From: Entoloma clypeatum
Taxonomy: Eukaryota; Basidiomycota; Agaricomycetes; Agaricales; Entolomataceae
Length of the DNA stretch: 64,000 nt
Direction of reading: 5' to 3'
Assembly: GCA_963565915.1 (NCBI GenBank)
Contig: OY751486.1
Span: 3,658,001 to 3,722,000, forward strand
The position numbers and the translations under genes were made by a program. The notes beneath the pieces are model-generated. The model was given only the letters and a program-made list of their open reading frames with translations. It was not told the origin of the DNA and made no database searches. Of the stretch, positions 10,206 to 21,600 are shown in pieces (position 1 is the stretch's first letter; the number at the start of each line of letters is the position of its first letter).

Positions 10206-13205
10206 ATGTCTGAGGAACCTCCGGACCTCTCCCATATCCCAGAGGATTATCACGGTTTTGCCGATGTTTTTAGCAAGACAAAAGCAGACACCCTTGCTCC
10301 GCATCGTCTGTATGACCTCCACATTGAGTTAGAAGACAGATCGACTCCCCCTATTGGCCCTATGTACTCCATTTCACAATCCGAACTATCTGCCCTGCGA
10401 AACTTCATAGACGAACATTTGGCCATTGGTTTCATTCACCCCTCTTGCTCTCCGCACAGCGCTCCGGTCCTCTTTGTTTGAAAGAAGGACGGTTCCCTCC
10501 ACCTGTGTGTCGACTATTGGGGCCTGAACAAAGTTACCAAGAAGGATTGATACCCTCTTCCGCTCATCTCCGACCTCCTTTCCACTGCCAGAAAAGCGCG
10601 TGTTTATACCACTCTTGATCTCCAGCATGCATATCATCTTGTCTGCATTGCTGACGGAGATGAATGGAAAACCGCTTTCCGCACTCGTTACGGATCGTTT
10701 GAATGGCTTGTTATGCCTTTTGGACTATCCAACGCCCCTGCCGCTTTTCAGCGATTTGTGAATGATATCTTCAGTGACCTCCTCGATGTTACAGTGGTGG
10801 TCCACCTCGATGACATTCTCATTTACTCCGACGACCCCGCCAAGCACCCCGACGATGTCAAGGAAGTTCTCCGACGTCTCCACAAGAACGGACTTTACGT
10901 CCGCTCCGACGAGTGCGAATTTTCTGTCGACACAGTCGAATATCTTGGTTTCATCCTTTCTCCCTCCGGTCTCCGCATGTCCGAAACCAAGGTGAAGACC
11001 ATCCAAGAGTGGCCCGAACCTCGAAAAGTGAAGGACGTACAGTCTTTCCTTGGATTCGCGAATTTCTATCGACATTTCATTCACGGTTATTCAGACATTG
11101 TTGTTCCGCTCACTCGACTCACCTGGAAGGATACTCCGTTCCATTTCTCCGACTCCGCACGGAGTGCGTTCAACGAGTTGAAGCTCGCTTTTACCAAAGC
11201 ACCAGTCCTCACTCATTGGATTCCTGATCGACCTATTATCATTGAGACGGACGCCTCCGACTACGCACTTGGTGCTATTTTGTCCATCCAGACCTCCAAC
11301 GAGGAGATACACCCAGTAGTGTTCCACTCCCGCACCTTCACCGCCCCGGAACTCAACTACGACACGCACGACAAGGAGTTACTTGCTATCCATGAAGCAT
11401 TCAAGGTATGGCGACATTACCTTGAAGGCTCCGCTGCTCCGATCGACGTTGTCACGGACCACAAGAACCTGGAGTACTTCGCCACTACAAAGGTTCTCAC
11501 CCGCCGACAGGCCCGGTGGTCCGAGTTCCTCTCTCAGTTTAATCTCTTGATTCGCTTCCGCCCCGGACGTCTCGGTACCAAGCCGGACTCTTTGACTAGA
11601 TGATGGGACGTCTATCCCAAAGAGGGGAATAGCGACTATGCGTCGGTAAACCCAAGCAACCTTTCCCAAGAACAGCTGTCCGCATCTCTCCGAGCTACAG
11701 AGTTGTTCACCCCTGTTCTCCGTGCCACGGTCATAATGGACATTGAACAGTTGCACTCTGACATCCTCCGCTCACTCCCATCTGACCCAATCTATGCCGA
11801 CCATCTCAAGGAGCCCAAACCGCACTGGTGCATAGACTCTGACGGTTTCCTCTGTCATAGTGGTCGCATTTATGTCCCCAACTCCGATAACCTCCGGCTC
11901 CGCACCCTCCACAACAAACACAACCATATTCTCTCCGGACACCCTGGACAGAACAAGACAGTTAGTCTCATTCAACGAGATTATACTTGGCCTGGTGTTC
12001 GAGACTTTGTCAAAAAGTACTGCAAATCCTGCACCACTTGCATGCGCTCTAAACCTCAATGCCACAAGCCCTATGGTATGCTGAAGCAACTCCCAGTTCC
12101 GAACCTTCCGTGGAACTCCATATCCATGGACTTCATTGAGACACTTCCGACCTCCGGTGTTTTTGACGCAATCCTTGTTATTGTTGACCGAATGACAAAA
12201 CAAAGCATTTTTGTTCCGACTATGATCCACTGCACCTCCGAAGATCTAGCCACCATGTTCATCCTGCATGTGTTCTCCAAGCACGGAGTACCGGAACATG
12301 TCACCTCCGACCGAGGCCCGGAGTTCGTCTCCCACTTTTTCCGCTCCCTCGGAAAAGCCCTCAACATGACTCTGCACTTCACCTCTGGCTACCATCCTGA
12401 AGGCGACGGTCAAACCAAACGTACCAACCAAACCTTGGAACAGTACCTCCGCATCTTCTGCAACTATCAGCAGGACAACTGGTCCGAGCTACTTCCGCTT
12501 GCGGAGTTCACGTACAACAATGCTCTGAGTGCTATGACCGGGATCTCGCCCTTCTTCGCCAATAAAGGTTATCATCCGAACCTCTCCGTCCATCCGGAGC
12601 GCGACCTTGCATCCGCCTGTGCCTGACAATTCATTGTAGACCTGGACGAGCTTCACCAAGAACTTAAATCTACAATCCTAGAAGCTCAACAATGTTATCA
12701 AGGCCCTGCCGATCTCCAGCGTGCTCCGCCCCCTCCGCTCGAAGTAGGACAGCAAGCTTTTGTGAAGGCTAAGTTTTTCCGCACTACACGACCCTCCAAA
12801 AAGCTGTCTGAAAAGTACCTTGGCCCCTTTGACATCCTTGCCAGGAATGGTACACACTCTTACACCCTCCGACTTCCGGACACCATACGTGGTGTTCACC
12901 CCGTTTTCCACATCTCCATGCTGGAGCCATCTGTTCCGAACAACATTCCAAACCGGACAGTAACTCCGCCTCCTCCGATCGATGTTGAAGGAGAAGTGGA
13001 ATACGAAATCGCTGAAATCCTTGACACCAAACTGGATTGTCGGCGTTCTTGCAAACTGCTCTACCTAGTCCATTGGCTAGGCTATGAAGGAACCGATGAG
13101 GAACAGTCCTGGCTACCCGCCACGGAACTCGAACACATGACGGACTTAGTCGCGGATTTCCACTCCGCGTATCTGGAGAAACCGGGCCCCTTATCACGCC
13201 GATAG
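10206..13205 (+). pseudogene. gypsy A1 RT, RNase H, integrase, chromodomain
   Basis: Ty3/gypsy pol C-terminal two thirds. RT: FIHPSCSPHSAPVLFV, VMPFGLSNAPAAFQRF, catalytic HLDDILIYSD. RNase [38 protein letters not shown]. Integrase: zinc site HNHILSGHPGQNK with CKSCTTC, core MDFIETLPTS, TSDRGPEFVS, YHPEGDGQTKRTNQTLEQYL. Chromodomain: CKLLYLVHWLGYEGTDEEQSWLP. In-frame stops interrupt it near 10,479, 10,548, 11,602 and 12,624; at least two correspond to CGA to TGA. The 3' end (13,205) is tail-to-tail with the antisense gene. Confidence 0.9.
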
Positions 13206-13275
13206 AACCGCGCAAGACACTCATATTGCAAAATAAATAAAAAATAAAAAATAAAACAATTAGAGGGAGGAGGGG

Positions 13276-14146
13276 CTACTGGGTTTTGGCCTTTTTGGCT
13301 GGCAGACCGTCATCCTCCGACTCTTCCTCCGGTTCTCCCTCCGCCTCCTCTTTCTCCGCTTGCAGTTCCGCAAGCTCCCCATCCGCCAACCCCTCGACCT
13401 CCCCCTCATCCTTTTCCTCGTCCTCTTCCTCTCCTTCTTCCTCTTCTCCGTCCTCTATCTCCGACTCCGGAGCCGCCACCTCCAGCAGGAAATTCTGGTA
13501 GGTGAGGTGGTTGTTCATAATTTGTAGCTGCTGGAGCAGCGCCCAACCGACCCTTGCCGACCGCTCCTCCTTCTCCTCCTTCTCCTCCTGGAGCTCCCGG
13601 AGCTCCTCCGCGACCCCTGCGCCACAGCAGTTCTTTGCCCCGCTTGGGCCCACGACCTCCACGATGGCCTCCTCCATCTTCCCCCGTTTCCGCTTCGCCC
13701 TCGTCTTGCTGGGCTTCAGGCAAACCCGTTTGCCGTCTTTACACCGCTGGCATACGGTGCCCTTCCCCTGCCTAAGGAGACTGTCAGTAAGAAAAAGAAG
13801 ATGAAAAAGCGGGTACTCACAATGCCCACTTGCATTCCATCTTCGCCTGCGCACAGGCCTGACACGCCTCCCCCCGGACCTCCGACTCCTCCGCTCCGCT
13901 CTCCGCCCTCTGTTTCCCCGCCTTCTTTGCCCTCTTCTTCTCCGCCTCCGCCTCCGCCTTTGCCTCCGCCTCTGCCCTCTTCTTCGCCTCTGCCTCCCTC
14001 GCCCTCCTCTCGGCCTCGGCCTTCTTTCTTGCCTCCGCCTCCTCCTTCTCCTTGCGTACCTGCGCCAGACGGCGCAGGAGCTCCTCTTCGGAGTCGTCGA
14101 GGTTGGCGCTGGAGCGCGCGGGTTGTGTGTTTGAGTCTTGGGGCAT
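13276..14146 (-). CDS. antisense Zn2Cys6-type protein carried by gypsy A1 (spliced)
   Basis: Two exons, 14,146-13,821 and 13,771-13,276, with a 49-nt intron (donor GTGAGT, branch-like CTGAC, acceptor CCTTAG). Splicing gives an open 273-aa protein and places two half-motifs 10 residues apart: CQACAQAKMEC and CQRCKDGKRVC. The result, CX2CX6CX10CX2CX6C, is the fungal Zn2Cys6 binuclear cluster spacing. An Ala/Glu/Lys/Arg-rich predicted coiled coil (about residues 20-90) precedes it. The C-terminus is strongly acidic and ends GLPAKKAKTQ, a possible nuclear signal. It is convergent with pol, and its start lies 120 bp inside the 3' LTR. A homologue sits at the same place in gypsy A2. Likely nuclear and DNA- or chromatin-associated; role unknown. 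Unspliced, the frame stops at the intron. Confidence 0.75.
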
Positions 14147-14265
14147 GTTGGTGGTAACTGGAAGAAAACCCTTGGGCCGCTCATCTCCGTTAAATAACCG
14201 AGACCACATGACCTTGTTTATTTTCTCTCGGTCTTCCATGGGTGTCAGACCTAAGAGGGGAATAC

Positions 14266-14978
14266 TGTTATATCCATCTCCGAATCTCCAATCCACTCCG
14301 ATATTCCTCCGACATTCTGGACATCTGTTACCTCCGCATCTCCGCACGTTGCCATCGTGCATTTCATATTCATAACTCCATGCCTTTATGCATTTCATAT
14401 TCATATTCCCGTTTACTTATGCATCGCCTTTTCTGCATGGTCCGTTGACCGACATCTCCGATGTTCGTTACAGTCGCTGGCAACTTACACCACAACTCCG
14501 GACCTACTCCGACCATCTCCATAAAGTAATCTCATTTAGGTATTTAAGCTCGTACCATACCTGTAGTTCCTCAGTTCGAATATCAACAAAGTTCACTCCT
14601 CTACTCCCCGTTCATGCCAGAGATCCTCGCTGTGGTACAATATGCCGACGACATCCTCATCTACTGCTCTTCCTCCATTGTTACCCTTCGACGAGCTCAG
14701 TACTGTGTCCGAGTCACAACTCCGATGTCGTCCAACCATTTCCACGTCAATGTGTCTCTCGCCGAGATCTTTCCAAGGACCTCTGTGCCTCCGACCTCTC
14801 CTCCGACCTCCTGGAATTGGGACACCTTATCCAACAAACAGCGGTGCAACACATACGTTTAAGCCACGTCCCTCCCCTTCGTCGTTCCTCCGCATTTCCG
14901 GAGTTCCGCTCCGGTCTCAGTCCTACATCCGACCTCCGACAGACTCCGACGAAGCTCCGACGTTTCACCTACTTAACA
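14266..14978 (+). repeat. gypsy A1 3' LTR
   Basis: 713 bp, TGTTATATCC...ACTTAACA, preceded by polypurine tract AGAGGGGAATAC (14,254-14,265) and followed by the GTGGG duplication. Confidence 0.95.
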
Positions 14979-15129
14979 GTGGGGGTTACTTGGTAAGAGC
15001 ATTATATTGCACAGAGAATAAGGACAGTCTTATATACTAGTCTACTTATTTGTACATTATTTGTATGTCATGGGATTGAGCGCATGACACTATAGATGAA
15101 ATATCTATAGGAGTGGAATTCGTTCAACA

Positions 15130-15975
15130 TATCAAGGTGTACAGAATCTGTGGAGACCTGAAAGAATGGAGTGAAAGTGTGGAGAGCTGTGGGAGATGGT
15201 AGTGAAGCTGTACAGAGCTTTTGCAGAGCTGCATGTAGCATATACCTTGTCTTTGAAACTTCAGCCCTGCAAGAATCTGCATAGCCCACCCAGAGTTTGC
15301 TGATGTCAGAGGTGCACACTTGGACCATGTGATGAGATCCGAGGTCAGCCAGAGTCGGTCCCCCACAATAGAATGGGTGGTTTTTTTACCATGCCAAGCC
15401 CATCAATCTTGCCTCATTCAAATAGTTGACAACAACATGCAAAGGTATCTAAAGGAATTTCACTTGTTAACCCCTATTTCCAACTTTATTCATGGCCAAG
15501 TCATCAGTAAAAGTGCATGATTACTTAATGTTACTTAGGGTTATTTAGGGTTACTTGGCGGACTGTCAAGAACACTAAGGCACTAAGTCATGCTCAAGGA
15601 GTTTTGTCAACTTGGGTCTGACTTGACAAAATGTTGTCTTCAAGAGATATTTCACACCAAGTCAACAGTAAGTACAGAAAGTGTCTCTCAAGGAAAAAAG
15701 AACAAGTCAAGCACTTATCACATCCAATCAAACAGACTTCTGAGCTAATTTTCAAGCATTAAGACTGACCAAGTCATTTATAAGTCATATTAAGCACCTC
15801 TTTCATTATCCAAGTTGTGTTCAGGATTCACTTGTTTTTTTTTTCAAAAAACCTATGATTAAGATAAACTAAATACTATAGTCTATATCTACAATAGTAA
15901 ATTAAATTGTGTGGGGTGTGTTGGGGGCAAGAGATGGTGGTTGGGTATGAGAGACAGCAGTCAGATGAGTGGAGA
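15130..15975. other. no gene recognised
   Basis: AT-leaning sequence with stops in all frames. It contains a small tandem-like stretch, TTACTTAGGGTTATTTAGGGTTACTTGG, near 15,528-15,557. Three TTAGGG-like units are too few to call telomeric. Nothing else stands out. Confidence 0.5.
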
Positions 15976-16363
15976 CTAGTGTTTCTAAGTCATGTTAATT
16001 CAGGTTAATGCTTCTGTTGTGAATATTTCAACAACTGTTAAAACAGAGGCCTTGATTACAGAGAAGACTTACCTTTATTTTGCATTTTCTACATTTTTTT
16101 GTTATATCTGTCATTTTTGAAAAAAATGCTTAATTGTCTGAGATAACCCCCAATGTAATTATAATCTGAGTCTACTCCTAAAATCTTACTCCAAAATCTC
16201 CTTTCTTTGGCTTGTTTTTTCAAAAATACCAGAGAGGAAAAAAAATATAGACAATGCAAAATAAAGGTAAGTCTTCTCTGTAATCAAGGCCTCTGCTTTA
16301 ACGGTTGTTGAAATATTTGCAACAGAAGCATTAACCTGAATTAACATGACTTAAAAACACTAG
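15976..16363. mobile_element. fold-back MITE, 388 bp
   Basis: Inverted repeat with arms of about 110 bp. Left arm: CTAGTGTTTCTAAGTCATG ... CAAGGCCTC...; right arm: its complement ending CATGACTTAAAAACACTAG. Between them lie about 150 bp without coding capacity. Flanked by TGGAGA on both sides (15,970-15,975 and 16,364-16,369), a likely 6-bp target duplication. No transposase, so non-autonomous. Superfamily not assigned. Confidence 0.85.
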
Positions 16364-16369
16364 TGGAGA

Positions 16370-16870
16370 CCATGTGGACAGCCATTGGGCATGAGAGGTG
16401 TGTTGGGCACAAGAGCTGGCATTGGGGGGCCTTAGCATGACTGGATGTGTTGGGCATGAGTGGATGAGGGGCCGTTCGGCTCAAGAGACAGGCAAGTGAC
16501 ACCATTGGAGGTGAAAGATGGCCATTGAACACAAGTGGGGGCTGTTGGGCACAAGTTGGGGTAGTTGGGTGCAAGTTGACGCTATTGGGCATGAGTGGAG
16601 GGCATTGGACACAAGAAGGGGCCATTGGGCATGAGAATGGGCTATCAGGCATGAAGGGAGGCCATGGTCATGAGTTGGGGTCGTTGGGCACAAGTTGGGG
16701 CCATTGGGTGCTAAAGAGGGCTGTTGGACATGAGTGGAGGCTGTTGGGCTCAAAGAGATGCCATTGGGCATGAGTGGATAGCGTTGGTGGCCATTGGGCA
16801 TGAGAGCGGGCAGTTGGGCACTAGAGGGGCCATTGTGCATGAGTGGTGGCCATTGTGCGGAGGTGGTGGC
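16370..16870. repeat. ~20-bp minisatellite, orientation 1
   Basis: About 25 degenerate tandem copies of a 20-21 bp unit close to GCCATTGGGCATGAGTGGGG, with variants TTGGGCACAAGTTGGGG. The period is not a multiple of 3, so the open frames across it are meaningless. The same unit occurs in reverse orientation at 24,680-25,143. Too irregular, and without spacers, for a CRISPR array. Confidence 0.85.
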
Positions 16871-17107
16871 CAGATGGAGTGGAGATGGGGCATAAAAAAA
16901 GAGTGGGAATGTTTCGTTGGCTGTCTGTCAACTTATGGTGCGACTTTCGGCAATTGCTGAGAGTGCTTGGGAGCCAGTGCCAAGAAATGCACATCATTGA
17001 AACTCGCACCCTCAACACAAACTGTGGCACCACAAGCCCCAAAAACAGTTCTTAACTTATGTAGAGATATTTAGAAACTCATAGTAAGTATATATAAAGT
17101 TAAATAC

Positions 17108-17390
17108 TGTTGTATCCATCTCTGAATCTCTGATCCACTCCGATCGTCCTCCAATATTCCAGACATCTGTTACCTCTGCATCTCTGCACATTGCCATTGT
17201 GCATTTCATATTCATAACTCCCTGCCTTTATGCATTTCATATCCATATTCCCGTTTACTTATGCATCGCCTTTTCTGCATGGTCTGCTGACCGACATCTC
17301 CGATTTTTGATACAGTCGCTGGCAACTTACGCCACAACTCTGGACCTACTCCGACCATCTCCATAAAGTAATCACATTTAGATATTTAAG
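17108..17390 (+). repeat. LTR-A fragment, 5' part
   Basis: Matches the first ~285 bp of the gypsy A1 LTR (TGTTGTATCCATCTCTGAATC... to TATTTAAGCTC). The matching 3' part is at 24,270-24,581, so gypsy B1 lies inside a former LTR-A, although about 100 bp of the LTR is missing at the join. Confidence 0.8.
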
Positions 17391-17474
17391 CTCCAGAGAG
17401 TCGGACGACCAGTCGGAGGCATCAGAGAAGAGTCAGAGGTGCCGGACTAAGGAAATCAGATGGTTTTCCTTACA
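17391..17474 (-). repeat. LTR-B, truncated 3' LTR of gypsy B1
   Basis: On the minus strand it starts TGTAAGGAAAACCATCTG right after a polypurine tract and is cut at 17,391 where LTR-A sequence begins. The TGTAAGG start pairs with the CCTTACA end of the gypsy B2 LTR at 61,127. Confidence 0.65.
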
Positions 17475-17485
17475 TTACCCCCCCT

Positions 17486-18545
17486 CTAAGGTGCGGTGTC
17501 TCGACGCACAAGGCGGAATGTACAGGATTCGAAGGCAGTTGCAGTGATTCGACACAGAGCCCCTGGGTGTCGGGGGTAAAATTCCTGGACCAGGTGTGGA
17601 GCATGAACATCCTCCTCCGTCTCCCATGAGTTTTCCTCATAGCCGTACCCCTTCCACTTGACTAGGAACTCCAACCTGCCTCATTGAAGCCGACTGTCCA
17701 ACACTGTTTTGACTTCGTATTCCATTTCCTCTCCGACTGCGGTCGGAGGCAGAGGGATTTGGACATCTCATTGGAAGGGGTCTTCCGGAGCCAATGACAG
17801 TTTTACAACATGGAATACAGGGTGAATGTGAGACATGGAAGGAGGGAGTTTGAGCTCATATCCATGTGTTCCGACTGGTCAGACCATTGGAAACAGGCCC
17901 GTGTATCTATGAGCCAGCTTTTTGGTTGGTCGGGTGGTTTTGAGGTTGGAGGAATCCAAGAAGATTTTGTCACCCAGTTGGAAAGTTGGAGTAGACATCC
18001 AACGCTGGTTGTAATATTGCACCATGTCATCTTTGGCCTTCCCTAAGGCTGCTCCTGCTTCCTCCAATGCAGACTTCATCCGCTTGCTGAAGTCCTCTAT
18101 GGCCTCAATCTCTGACGGTCTTTGTCGGGGTTCAAAGCCCATCCGTGGCTGACATCCAGTGTCAACATAGAAGGGGGTTTGGTATGTGGACACATGGATG
18201 TGGTTAACTCTGCCATTGGAAGCCATTCATCCCAGTTGTCCTGCTGCTCATTGATGAATAGATGGAGGTATTTTTCCAATCCCTGGTTCACATGTTCCGT
18301 CTGTCCATCCGACTGTGGATGATAGGCTGTTGAGGCAGCAACCTTGATACCTAGCAGCCTGTACAATTCCCATGTGAACTTGGTGACAAAGTGTGGTCCA
18401 TGATTGGAGACGATGGCCTCCGGGAGTCTGTGAAGTTTCCAAACATATTGAATGTAGGACTTCGCAGATCCGAGGGCAGAGAGAGCGGAGTGCATCAGAA
18501 TGAAGTGTCTGTGTTTTCTGACTGAATCTACCACTACCATGATAG
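17486..18545 (-). pseudogene. gypsy B1 integrase C-terminal part and chromodomain
   Basis: The integrase core continues from the interrupted upstream part: IMVVVDSVRKHRHFILMHSA, VSNHGPHFVTKFTWELYRLLG (SDRGPQF block altered to SNHGPHF), AYHPQSDGQTEHVNQGLEKYL. Then come the DNA-binding tail (LGDKIFLDSSNLKTTRPTKK) and a chromodomain EFLVKWKGYGYEENSWETEEDV. Frameshifts near 18,170 and 17,800. The altered catalytic Asp (D to N in SNHG) adds to the evidence of inactivation. Confidence 0.85.
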
Positions 18546-19843
18546 TGTTGAAACGAAGGAAGTGAGTCTGGGGATGAGCGCGAGCGATATCTCTATCACA
18601 CACACAAACACCAAACACAACAACGAAGACCGAACAAGTCTCGTGATGCGTACTTCTCAATCAATATAGTTTGCAGTGATGAGTGGGATTACTCAGGATG
18701 TGACTCTTCCAAACAACAATTGAATAACCCGTTTAGCGATGGCTCAATAAGTCTCGAACAAGACTTAGAGATAGTTCTCAATAGATAATGAACTGAGGTT
18801 TGTGATTTCCTAACCAACAAGACTTCGCGAACACGATCTCGATCGAATACGAACATGACAATGACCAATATGACCGATAGATAACATGATTTGACGATTG
18901 ACAAGTTCTCGAACACACAACACACAATCATGACTGACTTCCGATGCAAACCAAATGATCTCGAGGCTTCAATGATACTCGCAAACAACGACAGATGCAC
19001 AAGACAAATGCTATCAATTCTGGGGCACAATCTAACCTAACCTATCTACAATGAAACTATGAGACTTTATACATGAGCAGCAATAAATATAGAAAAAAAA
19101 TGCATGTGGTCTCGCTAAGGGCTATCCAGTCAAGTGAGCCTTCACTAGGGATGTCACGATGTGTCCATGTGGTTGACAATATGACAGGTATGTTCTTTTC
19201 TCCATATTCTACCTCTATCATGCTTGTGAGGACACTATTTCACTATCTCGGTCTATTGATACACCTCGCGACGATGCCAATGAGTTACTGCGAGGTATCA
19301 GATGCTTGGATTAAGGGTCATCTCAGTAAGCAACCGATTAACAACCGATCCATATCAATATGTCTGCCATGTAATGCACATTGATTGCAGTGTATCAAAC
19401 CTGATCTCGGTCTGTTCGATCCAATGTCATTGGCTATTCCCCATATGGACCATTTGGACGCGAAGCGAGGCGCACATTTGCCAAGCCTCTCGCGAGAATG
19501 TCTCCAGTCAAGCCCTCAATGTATAGTAGACAGTGCTAGTGTCAGCGATAAATCCAATATAACCAATCTCCTTGTTTTGCGCTTCATTTTGAGAGGTGCT
19601 TGATAGTCTTATCTATCTCGCGAGGCGATCCCATAGCTCTTGAGTATCATAGCTAAGCCCATAGTGGTGACCAGTGCTATGTCCTACATTGCCATGGTCT
19701 CTAAATGCTTTAAAATCTCTCTCTAACATCGCCACTAAGTCCTCAGAATCAGAGCTTATCTAGGACTCTCTATATCCCTTAGAGATAGTGTGAAATGATG
19801 CAAAATGCGAGGATTTAGGCCTAGACACATCACGGCCCTATCA
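18546..19843. repeat. 1.3-kb insertion in gypsy B1 integrase, candidate solo LTR
   Basis: Splits the integrase codons for HGYDA and IMVVVD. On the minus strand it begins TGATAGGGCCGTGATG and ends CGTTTCAACA, a TG...CA layout suggesting an LTR. The expected 5-bp duplication is absent (left flank GATAG, right flank GCGTC, against GATAGCGTC expected uninterrupted). No ORF with recognisable domains inside. A DNA element with a 2-bp AG duplication is an alternative. Confidence 0.5.
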
Positions 19844-20350
19844 GCGTCATACCCATGGGCTTCTGGTAGTTCAGTGATAAAGTCAACACTAGTTACCTGC
19901 CATCGCTCCGATGGAACTGGGAGCAGATGGAGTTCACCAGAGGGTGCGGAGCATCGGACTTTGGTGTGGAAGCATGGGTTGCAAGTTTTGCAATACTGAC
20001 CAATTAAGTGTGCCATATGGGGCCACCAATAAGTGCGCAATACCAGCTCTAGAGTCTTCCAATGTCCTGGGTGTCCAACCACCACATTGTCGTGGTGTTG
20101 CGTGATGATTCGCTGTTGGAGCTGCGGGCTGTTGGGCATGTAAATGTGATCTCGAAAGTACAGTAAACCCTCTGATTGTCGCCATTCCGCTCCACAGACG
20201 AAGGCAGCTCTGACCGTCGGAAGGGATTTGATTATCTGTGCTATGCCATCTTCTAGAAGGCCGTCGTGGATGCCCTGTTGGACCTGTTGGAGGATGTCAC
20301 GCTCCTCACCTTGAGTGGCTACTCCCCAAGTGGCCCATATGGCAAACAGC
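19844..20350 (-). pseudogene. gypsy B1 integrase N-terminal part
   Basis: Zinc-binding H2C2 domain and start of the core: QHHDNVVVGHPGHWKTLELV, YWWPHMAHLIGQYCKTCNPC, then VTSVDFITELPEAHGYDA with the first core Asp, cut by the insertion at 19,843. Upstream the frame links to RNase H through a linker (EWRQSEGLLYFRDHIYMPN). Confidence 0.85.
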
Positions 20351-20355
20351 TCTGG

Positions 20356-21600
20356 TCAGAGTAAGACTATGTCCTCGTTGTCCCATGAGCCATCTCCATG
20401 GTCCGCCCGACGTGACAGTGCGTCGGACTTTCCCATCGACTTGCCTGGGCTATGGTGCATCTTGAAATCAAAGCACACTAGGTATAGAGACCACCCCACT
20501 TGTCTCCGATTGAGCTTCTGGGTGGTCATGAAGTATTCGAGGTTTTTGTGATCAGTCCAAATTTCCACCATCTTCTCCCCTCCTTCCAGGAAGTGTCTCC
20601 ATTCCTCCAGCACGTGGATTACAGCCAGCATTTCCTTGTCATGAATTTCAGAGTTGTATTCCACTGGGCTAAGGCTTTTGGAATAGAATGTGACAGGGTG
20701 CCACTTACCATCCTCCGATGGTTGGGACAGTACCGATCCAGTCGCAAAATCAGAGCTATCTGCTTCGACGCGCCACTCCTTGCTGTGGTTGAAGAGGACA
20801 AGTATCGGAGTGGAGGTGATCCTCCGCTTCAGATCTCCGAAGGCCCCTGCTTCCTTGTCATCCCAGGACCATACACAGCCCTTGGTTGTGAGTTGGAACA
20901 GAGGGTGTGCCAAGTCGGAGAACCCTTGGATGAAATGATGGTAGAAGTTAGTAAATCCAAGGAAGGACTGTACCTCCCGCACATTAGTCGGAGTCAGCCA
21001 CTCCGACACTCTGGCGACCTTGATGGGGTCCATTTCAACATGTCCTTTCTCAATAATAAGGCCAAGATATTCGATCGACAATCCATGTTGTTGGAGGCGC
21101 TCTAATACTATGCGTGTGATCCTCCGATGCTCCGACAGGTCCGATGTAAAGATGAGAATATTGTCGAGGTAAACACATACTCCACCTTCAGTAATAAGAT
21201 CTTGTAGGATGTTGTTTATCATAGTCTGAAAGGTTGAAGGGCTATCAGTGAGTCCGAAGAACATTATGAGAGGTTTGAAGAGTCTCCAGGTCGTCTGGAA
21301 AGCCGCTTTCCATTCATCTCCAGGCTTGATTCAGACATTATTGTAGCCCCATCAGATATCAAGCTTGGTGAAGTATTGAGCATTCTGAAAGTTTGGAGAT
21401 GAGTGGAAGAGGGTACTTGTGATCCGACCAGTGGCCAGATTTTCTTCCAAGAATGCATTGAGTTCCTTCTGTTCCTTTGGAGCAAGGAGATACACCTTGC
21501 AACCTGTCAGAGTATAACGTCCAGGACCTCCAATATCGCTCCGGCATCATTTGGAGTACCATCAACATTGAAACAGGGATTGCACATTGTAGCCTTCAGG
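20356..21600 (-). pseudogene. gypsy B1 RT and RNase H
   Basis: RT start is shortened (ATGRITS joined to NAQYFTKLDI, missing the PSKSPMASP block), with stops in the WGYNNV segment. The palm is MFFGLTDSPSTFQTM and VCVYLDNILIFTSD, where the catalytic YxDD reads YLDN, losing the second Asp. RNase [41 protein letters not shown], and LSRRAD at the end. The longest open part is 21,264-20,356 (302 aa). Confidence 0.9.

Larger units (their letters stand above)
7655..14978 (+). mobile_element. gypsy A1: Ty3/gypsy chromovirus, full length but decayed
   Basis: Complete LTR element of 7.3 kb with 713-bp LTRs and a perfect 5-bp target duplication GTGGG (7,650-7,654 and 14,979-14,983). Order: LTR, primer-binding site, gag, protease, RT, RNase H, integrase, chromodomain on plus; an antisense spliced gene; polypurine tract AGAGGGGAATAC; LTR. 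gag-pol carries several in-frame stops and frameshifts, so it is non-autonomous now. Insertion is into LTR-X. Confidence 0.95.
7498..15129 (+). repeat. LTR-X solo LTR split by gypsy A1
   Basis: The two pieces 7,498-7,654 and 14,984-15,129 join to about 300 bp, starting TGTTGGAACAGCATACG and ending GAATTCGTTCAACA. The join is supported by the copy at 679-884, which reads through the insertion point (GCAAGGTGGGGGTTACT). No internal domain of its own is attached, so it is probably a solo LTR. No target duplication was found around it. Confidence 0.75.

Noticed and set aside
13801..14157. Pro-rich plus-strand frame
   Set aside because: Shadow of the Ala/Glu/Lys-rich exon of the antisense gene on the minus strand.
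15528..15557. Telomere-like TTAGGG repeats
   Set aside because: Only about three imperfect units; not an array.
16370..16870. CRISPR-like array
   Set aside because: Units are contiguous, degenerate and without spacers, and the genome is eukaryotic; it is a minisatellite.
18689..19030. 113-aa minus-strand gene inside the 1.3-kb insertion
   Set aside because: No recognisable domain; composition matches the surrounding non-coding sequence.
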